64,000 nt of DNA from Microbaculum marinum. Its GTDB lineage: Bacteria; Pseudomonadota; Alphaproteobacteria; Rhizobiales; Tepidamorphaceae. The position numbers and the translations under genes were made by a program. The stretch lies in assembly GCF_042646165.1 (NCBI RefSeq), contig NZ_JBHRTC010000007.1, one strand, 5' to 3'. Shown one piece after another: positions 1 to 8,594 of the stretch (position 1 is the stretch's first letter; the number at the start of each line of letters is the position of its first letter). Under the pieces are notes generated by a model that saw only the letters and a program-made list of their open reading frames with translations, did no database searches and was not told the origin of the DNA.

Positions 1-1
1 C

Positions 2-178
2 AGGGCGACGTCGGCTGCGATCCAGCTTCACGGCGGATCGGGATTTTCGTGGGAGATCGACGCGCACCTCTTCCTGAAGCGGGCGCGGCGTCTTGGCGCC
101 CGCAATGGCGGCACCTCCCGGCTGCGCCGCGCCAGCGGCGACGACTACATCGATCGCGCCATTTCGGCAGCGCCGTAG
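2..178 (+). CDS. Acyl-CoA dehydrogenase, C-terminal fragment
   Basis: An open frame enters from the left edge and ends at TAG 176-178, giving the last 58 residues of a protein. It contains IQLHGGSGFSWE followed by DAHLFLKRAR, the C-terminal signature of flavin acyl-CoA dehydrogenases, in which an Q-x-HGG-x-G-[FY]-[TS] loop lies near the FAD of the neighbouring subunit. The start and the catalytic base lie outside the window, so the substrate cannot be judged. It converges on the IclR gene 8 bp downstream and may belong to the same catabolic locus as the CoA-linked genes to the right. Confidence 0.85.
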   Translation, partial: RATSAAIQLHGGSGFSWEIDAHLFLKRARRLGARNGGTSRLRRASGDDYIDRAISAAP

Positions 179-186
179 CGCGGCGG

Positions 187-963
187 TCAGGCCCTGACGG
201 CCAGGTGCCGGTCCGCCAGCTCGCGCATCTTCGCCACGGCGGCGCTGCGGCGCGGCTCGGCGAAGTTCGCAGCTTCCGTGGCACCGGAGACCGCGACGTG
301 CGCCGGTCCGCCCAGCGTCGACAAGGCAAGGCCGAACCCGACGATTCCCGGCGTTACCGGGCTGCGCCGCACCACGTATCCGTCGCGCCGCGCCGCCTCC
401 AGGTGCTCGCGGAACCGGCTGCCGGTGGTGCGCACGAAGCGTCCGTAGACCGGCGCGTTGGCGGCGATGATGCGTTCGGCCTCGTCCTCCGGCAGCGCCG
501 CGAGCAGCGCCATGCCGCCAACCCCCACCCCGAGGGGCAGGCGGTCGCCGATCTTCAGCGTCGGGCACTTGTGGTTGGCGCCGGCGTCCACCCGGTCCAC
601 GCAGATGCTGTCGAGGCCGCTGCGCAACAGGAGGTAGATCGTCGCCTGGGTCACCGAGGCGAGTTCCTCGACCAGCGGACGGAACCTCGCCGCGTCCCGC
701 GTTATCTGATTCGTGGACAGGCCCAGTTCATAGGCGAAGCGGCCGAGAGTGTACCGGTGCTGTGATTCGTCCTGGGCGATGACGCCATGCTCGACCAGCC
801 GCTTGAGGATCCGGCGTGCCGTCGGTGCCGGAAGCCCGGACTCCTTCGCCAGATCGGTAAGCCGCGCACCCTTCGGGCAATAGGTCGCCACCAGCCGCAC
901 GAGTGAGACCGTGCGGTCGATCATCTGGGTGCCCTGGCCCGGCGTTGCCTGAACCTCGGTCAT
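187..963 (-). CDS. IclR-family transcriptional regulator
   Basis: A 258-residue regulator. An N-terminal winged helix (about residues 15-75, with LTDLAKESGLPAPTARRIL as the recognition region) is followed by an IclR effector domain to the C-terminus. The frame is open further upstream, but the ATG at 963 is preferred: it is preceded by GGGAGAGA at good spacing and gives the usual IclR length. It is divergent from the ABC transporter and CoA-ligase genes that start at 1375, so it most likely controls them in response to a pathway acid. The effector is unknown. Confidence 0.85.
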   Translation of the reverse strand: MTEVQATPGQGTQMIDRTVSLVRLVATYCPKGARLTDLAKESGLPAPTARRILKRLVEHGVIAQDESQHRYTLGRFAYELGLSTNQITRDAARFRPLVEELASVTQATIYLLLRSGLDSICVDRVDAGANHKCPTLKIGDRLPLGVGVGGMALLAALPEDEAERIIAANAPVYGRFVRTTGSRFREHLEAARRDGYVVRRSPVTPGIVGFGLALSTLGGPAHVAVSGATEAANFAEPRRSAAVAKMRELADRHLAVRA

Positions 964-1059
964 CGCTTCTCTCCCAGGCTGACGGGGATCTGACGTCCCC
1001 TGCGCATGCCTCGCGTTGCTCGGTAGGTCGAATCCCGTTGCTCCGGGTCCGGGACGGGA

Positions 1060-1115
1060 TTGACGCTTCCGCGTCTCATCGTACAATGTGTCGAAAGATC
1101 GATGCAATTGTCGAA
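1060..1115 (+). promoter_or_regulatory. Predicted sigma-70 promoter with overlapping direct repeat
   Basis: TTGACG (1060-1065) and TACAAT (1082-1087) are separated by 16 bp, a good vegetative promoter pointing at the ABC operon. The expected start point, near 1094, lies within a direct repeat: TGTCGAA at 1089-1095 and again at 1109-1115, exactly 20 bp apart (two helical turns). ACAAT/ATTGT also form an inverted pair at 1083-1087 and 1107-1111. This is a plausible operator for the divergent IclR protein, but the assignment is inferred from position only. Confidence 0.5.
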
Positions 1116-1191
1116 GTTCTGGAGAGCCAGCGGCAAAGGTGCGAATTGCGCCGTCGCCTGCCGGTCCTGCAGAAGAAATCCGGACCATGCG

Positions 1192-1230
1192 CCGGAGAGA
1201 GCCGCTCTCTCCGGTCGTATTTGTTTTTGT
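1192..1230 (+). terminator. Terminator-like hairpin in the 5' leader (possible attenuator)
   Basis: CCGGAGAGAG (1192-1201) and CTCTCTCCGG (1205-1214) make a perfect 10-bp stem with a 3-base loop. A T-rich run containing TTTGTTTTTGT follows after a few bases. It lies between the predicted promoter at 1060-1087 and the first ABC gene at 1375, so transcripts from that promoter would have to read through it. The rest of the 964-1374 intergenic region holds no convincing gene. Confidence 0.5.
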
Positions 1231-1374
1231 CCGGAAGAATTGTTTTCACATAGTGGAGTACAAAACCGCTCGGCCGGGCAGTTCTGATTTCCTACCGTCT
1301 GCAAATCCTCCATAAACGACGGAGTTCCGATCCGGACGCGAGCGAACGTCCGGCTACAAAAATGGGAGGATTAC

Positions 1375-2433
1375 ATGAAGCGTTCATGCGCTGTCTTCGC
1401 AAACGCGGTTTCGGCATCCGTACTCGCACTCGTGGCTTTGTCGGTTCCCGCCAGCGCGGCGACCTTCGAGGAGATTCTCGAAGGCGCCAGGAACGAAGGC
1501 CAGCTGTTCGTTCTGGTCTCCAGTCCCGGCAAGCCCGAGACTCACAAGGCGGTCGCCGATGCCTTCAACGAGAGGTTCGGCCTCGACACGCAGATCGAAT
1601 GGACGGCCACGAACCCCGTCCAGACGGGGACCAAGCTGATTGCCGAACAGGGCGGCGCCGGATTCGTCGACGTCATCGGGGCGGGTGGCAACCAGGAGAT
1701 GGCGGCGCTCGTCGAGCGTGACATTCTCAAGCCGTATCCCTGGAAGGAGACGTTCGGCGGCGAACTGGACAATATCGGCGCTGCCGTGGATCCCGTCATC
1801 GACGACCTCAAGGGCGACGGTTTGCTGATCGCACACAATGTTTACGGGCTGGGCTGGAACCCGGACCTTATCTCCGAAGACGAACTGCCTGACAGCTATG
1901 CCGATCTCATGGATCCGGAATGGAAGGGTCGGTTTGCCGTCAACGCCTATTCGCTCAACCCGGTCGACTACTACTCCTTCGATCTCGGCGACGAGAAGAC
2001 GATGGAAATGGCGAAGGGCATCCTGGACAACGAGCCGATCCTGGAACGCGGCACCGGCGCCGTCACCCGGGCGATCTCCGTCGGTCAGGCGCCTGTCGGC
2101 ATTTCCTCGTTCCATCAGGCCGGCCGCGTCGAGAACGTGAATTTCAAGCTGTTCGACGACTATGTCCCGGTCGGCGTGTTGCACGTCTACGTCCCGGAGA
2201 ACGCCCCGAACCCGAACACGGCTCGGCTGTTCGCCGCCTGGTTCGCGACCGACGGCATCAAGATTGTCAACGAAATCGAGCCGCTTCCCCGGATCGGCGA
2301 AGGTTCCGACCTCGACAAGATGCTCGAGGACGTGAAGGCCGGCGGCGGCAAGGTGCTGACCGAGACGTCGCTGGAAGACACCGGTCATGCGGCCGAAATG
2401 CGCAACAAGATTGCCGATCAGATGACGCAATAG
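1375..2433 (+). CDS. ABC transporter periplasmic solute-binding protein (family 1, Fe/thiamine-type)
   Basis: A 352-residue secreted binding protein. Residues 1-28 form a signal peptide (basic start, hydrophobic core, cleavage after VPASA). The rest has the two-lobe layout of extracellular solute-binding family 1 proteins related to AfuA/FbpA and thiamine or phosphonate binders, with VYGLGWNPDLI in the first lobe and DPEWKGRFAV in the hinge region. AGGATT precedes the ATG. It is followed by its ATPase and a fused permease. The ligand cannot be read from the sequence. The downstream CoA ligase and lyase suggest an organic acid rather than iron. Confidence 0.85.
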   Translation: MKRSCAVFANAVSASVLALVALSVPASAATFEEILEGARNEGQLFVLVSSPGKPETHKAVADAFNERFGLDTQIEWTATNPVQTGTKLIAEQGGAGFVDVIGAGGNQEMAALVERDILKPYPWKETFGGELDNIGAAVDPVIDDLKGDGLLIAHNVYGLGWNPDLISEDELPDSYADLMDPEWKGRFAVNAYSLNPVDYYSFDLGDEKTMEMAKGILDNEPILERGTGAVTRAISVGQAPVGISSFHQAGRVENVNFKLFDDYVPVGVLHVYVPENAPNPNTARLFAAWFATDGIKIVNEIEPLPRIGEGSDLDKMLEDVKAGGGKVLTETSLEDTGHAAEMRNKIADQMTQ

Positions 2434-2448
2434 CTGGCGGCACCCCTT

Positions 2449-2477
2449 CTGCGCGGCCGTCTCGGATGGCCGCGCAG
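2449..2477 (+). terminator. Intercistronic hairpin after the binding-protein gene
   Basis: CTGCGCGGCC (2449-2458) pairs perfectly with GGCCGCGCAG (2468-2477) around a 9-base loop, with no T-run after it. Such hairpins after binding-protein genes commonly stabilise the upstream message and reduce read-through to the membrane components. That role is inferred here. Confidence 0.6.
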
Positions 2478-2572
2478 TTGCCACACTCGCATCGAGCGCT
2501 TTCACTTGAACCATCTGATGTGAGCCTGGCTTCGGCCGGATATCGCGATGACCGGCGGTTGGCGGATCTGTG

Positions 2573-3697
2573 ATGCTTGAACTCGACAGCCTAGAAAAGA
2601 CCTTCCCCGGCTCGCACGGCCGCCAGGCGACCAGGGCGCTGGACGGGGTTTCCTTCACTGTCGAGGAAGGGGCCTTCTTCACCCTGCTGGGACCCAGCGG
2701 TTGCGGCAAGACCACTACGCTTCAGTGCATCGCCGGCCTGGAAGTGCCCGACAGCGGAACGATCCGCATGGGCGAGACCACCGTCTTCAGCGACCGCGAC
2801 CGGATCATGGTGCCAGCCAACAAGCGGCGGCTCGGCATGGTGTTCCAGTCCTACGCGATCTGGCCGCACATGACGGTCTTCGAGAACGTCGCCTTTCCGC
2901 TGCAGCGCGGCAGCCAGCGTACGTCGGGCGCCAACGTGCGCAAGGAGGTGGCAGCGGCGCTGGAGATGGTCGAACTCGGCCATCTCGCGGACCGGCCGGC
3001 GCCGATGCTGAGCGGCGGCCAGCAGCAGCGCGTCGCACTCGCCAGGGCGCTCGTCCATCATCCGCGCATCCTGCTACTGGACGAACCGCTGTCGAACCTC
3101 GATGCCCGGTTGCGCGACTCGATGCGCACCGAAATTCGCAACCTGGTCAAGTCGGTGGGCATAACGACGATCTTCGTCACGCACGACCAGGTCGAGGCGG
3201 TCGGCATGTCCGATCAGATCGTCCTGATGCGTGACGGGGCGATCGTCCAGCAAGGCGCGCCGCGTGATATCTACCTGCGGCCGAACAGCGTCTTCACCGC
3301 CGATTTCATGGGCCGCAGCAATCTGGTGCCCGGCCGGCTGCTGGCCGCCGGCCCGGAGGCTCGCATCGAGACGCCGTTCGGAACGCTCCTCGGCAACTCG
3401 GCCCCGGGCCTGACGCCCGGCGATCCGGCCGTCGCCGTCATCCGGCCCCAGGCCGTCGAGATCCTGGCCAAGGGCCAGCCGCCGACCGACAATTCGTTCT
3501 CCGCCCGTGTCGTATCGCTCAATTTCCTGGGCAACGTCGTCGAGACGGAGGTGGAGGCGGGCGGCCAGTCGCTGCTGCTGATGCTGAGCCCGTATGTCCA
3601 GCACGGCGTCGGCGATGAACTCCTCCTCTATGTCCCGGCGGAGCGTTGCATGATCGTGCCGCCGGAAGCCCCGGCCCGGACGACGGTCGCACCATGA
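2573..3697 (+). CDS. ABC transporter ATP-binding protein
   Basis: A 374-residue ATPase that energises the importer. It has Walker A (GPSGCGKTT), a Q-loop (MVFQSYAIWPHMTV), the signature LSGGQQQRVALARAL, Walker B (ILLLDEP) and an H-loop (THDQ). A C-terminal TOBE-like extension (about residues 240-374) is typical of the iron/putrescine/maltose importers. The ATG at 2573 is preferred; an in-frame GTG sits directly before it at 2570. Its stop codon overlaps the permease start (ATGA), so the two are translationally coupled. Confidence 0.92.
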   Translation: MLELDSLEKTFPGSHGRQATRALDGVSFTVEEGAFFTLLGPSGCGKTTTLQCIAGLEVPDSGTIRMGETTVFSDRDRIMVPANKRRLGMVFQSYAIWPHMTVFENVAFPLQRGSQRTSGANVRKEVAAALEMVELGHLADRPAPMLSGGQQQRVALARALVHHPRILLLDEPLSNLDARLRDSMRTEIRNLVKSVGITTIFVTHDQVEAVGMSDQIVLMRDGAIVQQGAPRDIYLRPNSVFTADFMGRSNLVPGRLLAAGPEARIETPFGTLLGNSAPGLTPGDPAVAVIRPQAVEILAKGQPPTDNSFSARVVSLNFLGNVVETEVEAGGQSLLLMLSPYVQHGVGDELLLYVPAERCMIVPPEAPARTTVAP

Positions 3698-5421
3698 CCG
3701 CCATCGATCTGCAGCCCGCCGGTCGACCGACGTCGCGCGTCAATCAGCAGAACGTCACTCTCGTGGCGCTGCTCGTCATCGTCGGCGTCCTGGTGCTCGG
3801 ACCCGTCTTCATCCTCATTCGGACGTCCTTTGCGCCGGCCGGCACAATGCCGCTGGAGACTTGGCAATTCAGCCTCGAGCACTACAGGGAACTGCTGACA
3901 AGCCCGACCACATGGAAGCTGGTTCGCAACACGCTCGTATATGCGTTGTGTTCCATGGGGATCGGCGTCGCCATCGCAACGGGCATCGCCTGGTGTACCG
4001 AACGCACCGACATGCCGGGGCGTTTCGTCGTCCGCGTGCTGATGTTCTCCTGGATGGCGGTTCCCGCCCTGGTCGTCGGCTTCGGGTGGATACTGCTCAT
4101 CAACCCCGGCAACGGCGCCCTGAACGTGCTCTACCGCGAGCTGCTTGGCGTGCGCGGCATCCTGTTTCCGCTCTATTCGTTCTGGGCCTTGACCATCATC
4201 ACGGCATTCGCGGTGGTGCCCACCGCCTATGTCATGATCTCGGGGCTGTTGCGGAACATGGACCCGCAACTCGAGCAGGCCGCCCGCGTCCACGGCGGCG
4301 GCGGCTGGACGGTGATCCGGCGCGTCACGCTGCCGCTGATCGTGCCGGGCCTGTTCTCGATCGGCATCTACATGTTCATGGCGGTGGTCCAGACCTTCGA
4401 CCTGCCGCTGATCATCGGCCTGACGGCACGGTTTCCGGTTCTGTCGACCCGCGTGTTCCTGCTGTCCTCGCCCGACAACGGATTGCCGAACTATGGCTTC
4501 GCCGCCGCCTTCGGCGTCCTCCTGCTAGTCATTGCCTCGGGACTGATGTGGGCCTACCTCAGGGCGACCAGTGCGGGCGAGCGGTTTCGCGTCGTCACCG
4601 GCAAGGCGTTCCGGCCGCGCCGCATCAAGCTCGGAACCTGGATGCCCGTCGCGCTCGGCTTCGTCGCGCTCTACTGCCTCGTCATGGCGCTGCCGCTGCT
4701 GATGCTGCTCTGGGTCAGCCTCAACACCGCCTTCGTCATGCCGAGCCTGGAGGCAGTGTCCGGACTGACGCTGGAGGTCTACAGCCGCGTTATCGCCAAC
4801 CCGGTGACCATGCGGGCGGCCACGAACACGATTGTCCTTGTAGTCTCGAGCGCCACCGCGGTGATGGTGGTCTCGACGCTGGTGGGCTGGTTCACCACGC
4901 GCTCCGACAGCCGCATCGGCAAGGCCCTCGACGCGCTGTCCTTTGCGCCGATGGCGATACCGCCGATCGTGCTGGTGCTGGCGATCGTGCTGATCTACCT
5001 GCGCACGCCGGTCTACGGAACGATCTGGGTGATCGTCATCGCCCATTCGACGATCTTCCTCGCGTTCGGTGTGCGCACGATGAGCAGCGCGCTCATCCAA
5101 CTGCATACCGAACTGCAGGATGCCGCCCTGGTGAGCGGCGCAAGCTGGCTGACCTCGCTGCGGACCATCACGCTGCCGCTGGTCTGGCCGCAGTTCGTCA
5201 ATGGCTGGCTGTGGGTGTTCGCGCACAGCGCCCGCGACCTCACCGCGCCGCTGATGCTGCTGTCGACGACGAACGTGGTCGCCGCCTCGGCGCTGTGGAA
5301 CATGTGGCAGTTCCCGGACCTGCCGGGCACCGCGGCGCTGTCGATCATGCTGATGCTGGCGCTGCTGGTGATCGTCGTGCCGTTCCAGATCTACACGGCG
5401 CGCCGGCTGGAGGCGCACTAG
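3694..5421 (+). CDS. ABC transporter permease, two fused membrane domains
   Basis: A 575-residue inner-membrane permease made of two tandem binding-protein-dependent transport domains (about residues 60-290 and 345-570), each with six hydrophobic segments, as in FbpB and ThiP. An EAA-like loop is visible in the first half (EQAARVHGGGGWTVIRRVTLP) and in the second (DAALVSGASWLTSLRTITLP). One chain thus supplies both halves of the channel, which agrees with the single permease gene here. The start ATG overlaps the ATPase stop codon. Confidence 0.92.
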   Translation: MTAIDLQPAGRPTSRVNQQNVTLVALLVIVGVLVLGPVFILIRTSFAPAGTMPLETWQFSLEHYRELLTSPTTWKLVRNTLVYALCSMGIGVAIATGIAWCTERTDMPGRFVVRVLMFSWMAVPALVVGFGWILLINPGNGALNVLYRELLGVRGILFPLYSFWALTIITAFAVVPTAYVMISGLLRNMDPQLEQAARVHGGGGWTVIRRVTLPLIVPGLFSIGIYMFMAVVQTFDLPLIIGLTARFPVLSTRVFLLSSPDNGLPNYGFAAAFGVLLLVIASGLMWAYLRATSAGERFRVVTGKAFRPRRIKLGTWMPVALGFVALYCLVMALPLLMLLWVSLNTAFVMPSLEAVSGLTLEVYSRVIANPVTMRAATNTIVLVVSSATAVMVVSTLVGWFTTRSDSRIGKALDALSFAPMAIPPIVLVLAIVLIYLRTPVYGTIWVIVIAHSTIFLAFGVRTMSSALIQLHTELQDAALVSGASWLTSLRTITLPLVWPQFVNGWLWVFAHSARDLTAPLMLLSTTNVVAASALWNMWQFPDLPGTAALSIMLMLALLVIVVPFQIYTARRLEAH

Positions 5422-5507
5422 GGCATGCGCGGGTGCAGGCGACGGATTCGAGGCTTGGCGCGCCCGGTCGGCGCGGACGGATTGCCGGCGCGGCCGGCGG
5501 CAAGAAC

Positions 5508-6938
5508 ATGAGTATGGACGTGGACGTGCAACAACCGAGATACTACTGGCAGGCCCTCGACTGGGACGCGCTGACGAGGGCTTACCCGCCGCCCGGCCGG
5601 TTCGAGGCGTCGACGGGGCGCATGTCGTCGGACGAAATGCGCGCTCTGCAGAACGATCGATTCCTGGCTCGCGTCGCCGACGCCTGGAAGCTGCCGTTCT
5701 ACCGCAACCGATGGGCGGCGGCGGGCCTCGAACCCGGCGATGTCCGCGGCCTCGACGACATCGAGAAGATCCCGCCGTTCACCAGTGACGACCTGAAGGA
5801 TGCCATCGACCGCGCTCCGCCCTTCGGCGACCACCAGCCTTCCTCGCCGGAATTCTTCGCCGACACCCATGTCCGCATCCTGACCAGCGGCGGCACCACC
5901 GGCCTGCCGCGCGTTACGCTGTTCGATGCCGTCGCCCTGGAGGTTCAGGCGATCCAGAGCGCGCGGGCCTTCTGGGTGCAGGGGCTCCGGCCGTCCGACG
6001 TCATCCAGATCACCTACACCAACTCGCTCGCGAACGCCGGCTGGTGCACCTTCAACGGCGCGTTCCACTGGGTCGGCGCAACGCCGATGACCGCCGGTTC
6101 CGGCGTCGTCACGTCCAGCGAGCGGCAGCTCGCCTACGCCCGGGCGTGGGGAACGACGGCCTGGTTCACCCGAGCCGAATATCTCGCCCGCCTCGCCGAG
6201 GTCGCCGGCGATACCGGCTTCGACCTGCACCAGCTCAAGACGAGGCAGATCCATTCGCATATCGGCCCGGACGCCGACGGATCGCGGCGCCGGGCGCTGG
6301 AAGAGGCCTGGAACGCGCCCGTCTACGACAACTACGGCACCCACGAGATCGGCGAGATCGCCTTCGAGTGCCGCGAGAAGTCGGGCATGCATCTCAGCGA
6401 GGACACGGTCTACATCGAGATCGCCGACATCGCGACCGGCGCCATCCTGCCGCATGGCGAGACCGGCAACCTGATCGCCACCAGCCTCTACCGCAGCGTC
6501 CCGCCGATCATCCGCTTCAACATGCGCGACCTGCTCGCACTGCATGATCGCGAGGAATGCCCCTGCGGCCTCCACACCCACAAGCTCTCGAATTTCCGGG
6601 GGCGCAGCGACGAGATGGTGAAGCTGCGGGGCACCAACGTCTACCCGCTGGCGTGCATGGAGGCGGTGTCGCGCGACCCGCGCACCAACGGCGAGTACAT
6701 CTGCGTCGTGTCCAATGTGGGCGAGGGCCTGTCGAAGCGCGAGCATTTCGTCGTCCGCGTCGAGCGCAAGTCGGCCGGCGTCGACGCGGAGGCGCTGAGG
6801 ACAGACATGGAAGCCGCGCTGCACCGCGACCTCGGCGTCCGCGTCGACGTCGAAATCGCCGACCCGGGCGCACTGGCCGTCTATACGGGCCTCGGCACGC
6901 AGAACAAGGCAAAACGCCTTCTCGATCTCAGAAAGTGA
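5508..6938 (+). CDS. PaaK-like acyl/aryl-CoA ligase (adenylate-forming)
   Basis: A 476-residue member of the phenylacetate-CoA ligase branch of adenylate-forming enzymes, which activate a carboxylic acid as acyl-AMP and then the CoA thioester. The phosphate-binding loop is TSGGTTGLPR (about residues 126-135). NYGTHEIGE is the aromatic/threonine A5-type motif, RFNMRDL matches the A7 region, and GRSDEMVKLRGTNVYP is the hinge before the C-terminal lid. The start at 5508 has only a weak ribosome site; a second ATG lies at 5514. It sits between the importer and the CoA-transferase genes and probably activates the imported acid. Phenylacetate itself is not implied, because no paa ring-epoxidation genes are present. 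Confidence 0.88.
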   Translation: MSMDVDVQQPRYYWQALDWDALTRAYPPPGRFEASTGRMSSDEMRALQNDRFLARVADAWKLPFYRNRWAAAGLEPGDVRGLDDIEKIPPFTSDDLKDAIDRAPPFGDHQPSSPEFFADTHVRILTSGGTTGLPRVTLFDAVALEVQAIQSARAFWVQGLRPSDVIQITYTNSLANAGWCTFNGAFHWVGATPMTAGSGVVTSSERQLAYARAWGTTAWFTRAEYLARLAEVAGDTGFDLHQLKTRQIHSHIGPDADGSRRRALEEAWNAPVYDNYGTHEIGEIAFECREKSGMHLSEDTVYIEIADIATGAILPHGETGNLIATSLYRSVPPIIRFNMRDLLALHDREECPCGLHTHKLSNFRGRSDEMVKLRGTNVYPLACMEAVSRDPRTNGEYICVVSNVGEGLSKREHFVVRVERKSAGVDAEALRTDMEAALHRDLGVRVDVEIADPGALAVYTGLGTQNKAKRLLDLRK

Positions 6939-6952
6939 CGGCACCCGACAAC

Positions 6953-7747
6953 ATGAGCAAACGAATAGACTTCAGCGAAATGGTGGCGCTGATCGGCGCC
7001 GACGACCTCGTCGCCTTCGGCGGCGGCGGCTTGCAGCGCAAGCCGGTCGCGGCCGCAGCAGCGATCGCGAGATCCAACCTTTCAGGACTCGACGTCGCCT
7101 CCTTCCTTGGCGGGCCGGAGGTCGATCTGCTCATAGGCATGAAGAAGATCAGGCGGCTCCACTTCGCCTTCGTCGGCTTCGACATGTTCGGCCTGGCGCC
7201 GAATTTTCGCGCCGCCCGCCAGCGCGGCGAGCTGGAGATCGTCGAATATTCCGAAGGACTGATGATGACGGCCTACGAGGCCGCGGCGAAGCGGCTGCCC
7301 TTCCTCCCGTCGCGTTTCGGGCTCGGCACGGATCTCGTCGGCACGTCGACCAGCGTCTTTCGGCAGTTTTCCTGCCCGCTCACCGGCGAGCAGCTGCTGG
7401 CCGTGCCGCCGCTGGCGCCGGACCTGGCGATCGTGCACGTCAACGAGGCCGACGAGGCGGGCAACGCGCTGATCCACAGCGACGCGTTTGCCGACATGCT
7501 GCTCGTCCAGGCGGCTTCCAAGGTCGTCCTTACCGCCGAACGCATCGTTGCGGAAATCCCGAGCGAACGGCGCGGCCGGTCGACCTTCGTGTCGCGGCTC
7601 TGGGTCGATCACGTCATCGAAGCGCCGGGCGGCGGCGGCTTCTCGGCGGTGTTTCCGGATTACCGCTTCGATCTGCCGAAGATCCTCGACTACCAGAAGA
7701 ACGCCACCGACGAGGCGTGGCTCTCCCAGCACATAGCGATGGCCTGA
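6953..7747 (+). CDS. CoA-transferase-family subunit A (IpdA/GctA-like)
   Basis: A 264-residue alpha subunit of the type I CoA-transferase fold. The glycine-rich start DLVAFGGGGLQRKPVA, and EYSEGLMMTAYEAAAKRLPFLP followed by GLGTDL, match the GctA/IpdA branch rather than short-chain SCOT enzymes. E101 lies in the segment where catalytic glutamates of IpdA-type subunits are expected. It is directly followed by subunit B, with overlapping stop and start codons, so the two should form a heterodimer. Whether the pair transfers CoA or hydrolyses a cyclic beta-keto acyl-CoA is discussed under subunit B. Confidence 0.85.
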   Translation: MSKRIDFSEMVALIGADDLVAFGGGGLQRKPVAAAAAIARSNLSGLDVASFLGGPEVDLLIGMKKIRRLHFAFVGFDMFGLAPNFRAARQRGELEIVEYSEGLMMTAYEAAAKRLPFLPSRFGLGTDLVGTSTSVFRQFSCPLTGEQLLAVPPLAPDLAIVHVNEADEAGNALIHSDAFADMLLVQAASKVVLTAERIVAEIPSERRGRSTFVSRLWVDHVIEAPGGGGFSAVFPDYRFDLPKILDYQKNATDEAWLSQHIAMA

Positions 7748-8580
7748 TGACCGACACCGCCTACACCCTCGAAGAGCTGCTAATTGCCCGGATGTCGAAG
7801 GAGTATCGCGGCGGCCGCCTCGGTGTCGGTGCGACGATCCTGTCGGACCTGTCGGCGCGTCTCGCCAAGACCCTCTACGTGCCGGATCTGTTCCTGACGA
7901 CCTCCTCGCGCGCCGCTGCGGACCCCGAGGTCCATGCGAAGGCGCTGTCGGAGGAATGGACGCTCGATGCGACGGCGAAGATGTCGCTCGACTGGGAGCA
8001 GATGTTCCGCATGATCGCGCAGCACAAGCTGCAGATCTGGATCGGGGCGGTGCAGCTAGACCGAACCGGCGGATCGAACATCTCCGTCATCGGAGACTGG
8101 CAGCGCCCGCGCGCCCAGCTGATCGGTGCTCGCGGCATTCCCGACGACCTGTGGGGCTGCGAGCGGCTGAACTACCATATCCGAACCCATTCGCCGAAGA
8201 GCTTCGTGGAGAAGGTCGACTTCATCTGCGGCTTCGGCCGCAGTCCGCTCGAGAGCAGCGGATCCGCGCATCCCGCCAGGCCGGGGGTGGTAATCTCCGA
8301 TCTGGGTGTCTTCGACTACGGCGGACCGGAGGGCACCATGCAGGTGGTGTCGCTCCATCCCGGCGTGTCATTCGCGACCGTGCAGGAGCGTACCGGCTTC
8401 GACCTGCCGGATCCCGGTCCGGACGTCGCAGTCACCGCCGCCCCGACCTCCGAGGAACTGCGGGTCATCCGCGAGGTCATCGATCCGGAGGGCCTCCGGC
8501 GGCTTGAGAGCACGGAGGGAGGGCCGAAGCTGATGCTGGAACTTTGGGAGCGCGAGCTCGCCGGCCAGGCCGTCGCATAG
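7747..8580 (+). CDS. CoA-transferase-family subunit B (IpdB-like; usual catalytic Glu apparently missing)
   Basis: A 277-residue beta subunit starting at the ATG that overlaps the TGA of subunit A. True transferases of this family carry a catalytic glutamate shortly after the first strands (Glu54 in glutaconate CoA-transferase GctB). Here the matching stretch reads VPDLFLTTSSRAAAD (about residues 45-59), with Ser near 53 where Glu is expected. IpdAB of steroid-degrading actinobacteria has the same fold but acts as a ring-cleaving hydrolase. I infer that this pair may do the same on an unknown CoA thioester. The alignment was made by eye. Confidence 0.82.
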   Translation: MTDTAYTLEELLIARMSKEYRGGRLGVGATILSDLSARLAKTLYVPDLFLTTSSRAAADPEVHAKALSEEWTLDATAKMSLDWEQMFRMIAQHKLQIWIGAVQLDRTGGSNISVIGDWQRPRAQLIGARGIPDDLWGCERLNYHIRTHSPKSFVEKVDFICGFGRSPLESSGSAHPARPGVVISDLGVFDYGGPEGTMQVVSLHPGVSFATVQERTGFDLPDPGPDVAVTAAPTSEELRVIREVIDPEGLRRLESTEGGPKLMLELWERELAGQAVA

Positions 8581-8594
8581 GAGGAAAAGGTCCC

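Noticed and set aside
1242..1266. GTTTT…AAAAC inverted repeat as an IclR operator
   Set aside because: The arms are only 5 bp of low-complexity sequence with a 15-base gap and could occur by chance. The repeat at the promoter is a better candidate.
5418..6944. Long minus-strand open frame (508 codons) opposite the PaaK-like gene
   Set aside because: It is a by-product of high G+C codon bias. Its translation has no recognisable domain, and the + strand gene is well supported.
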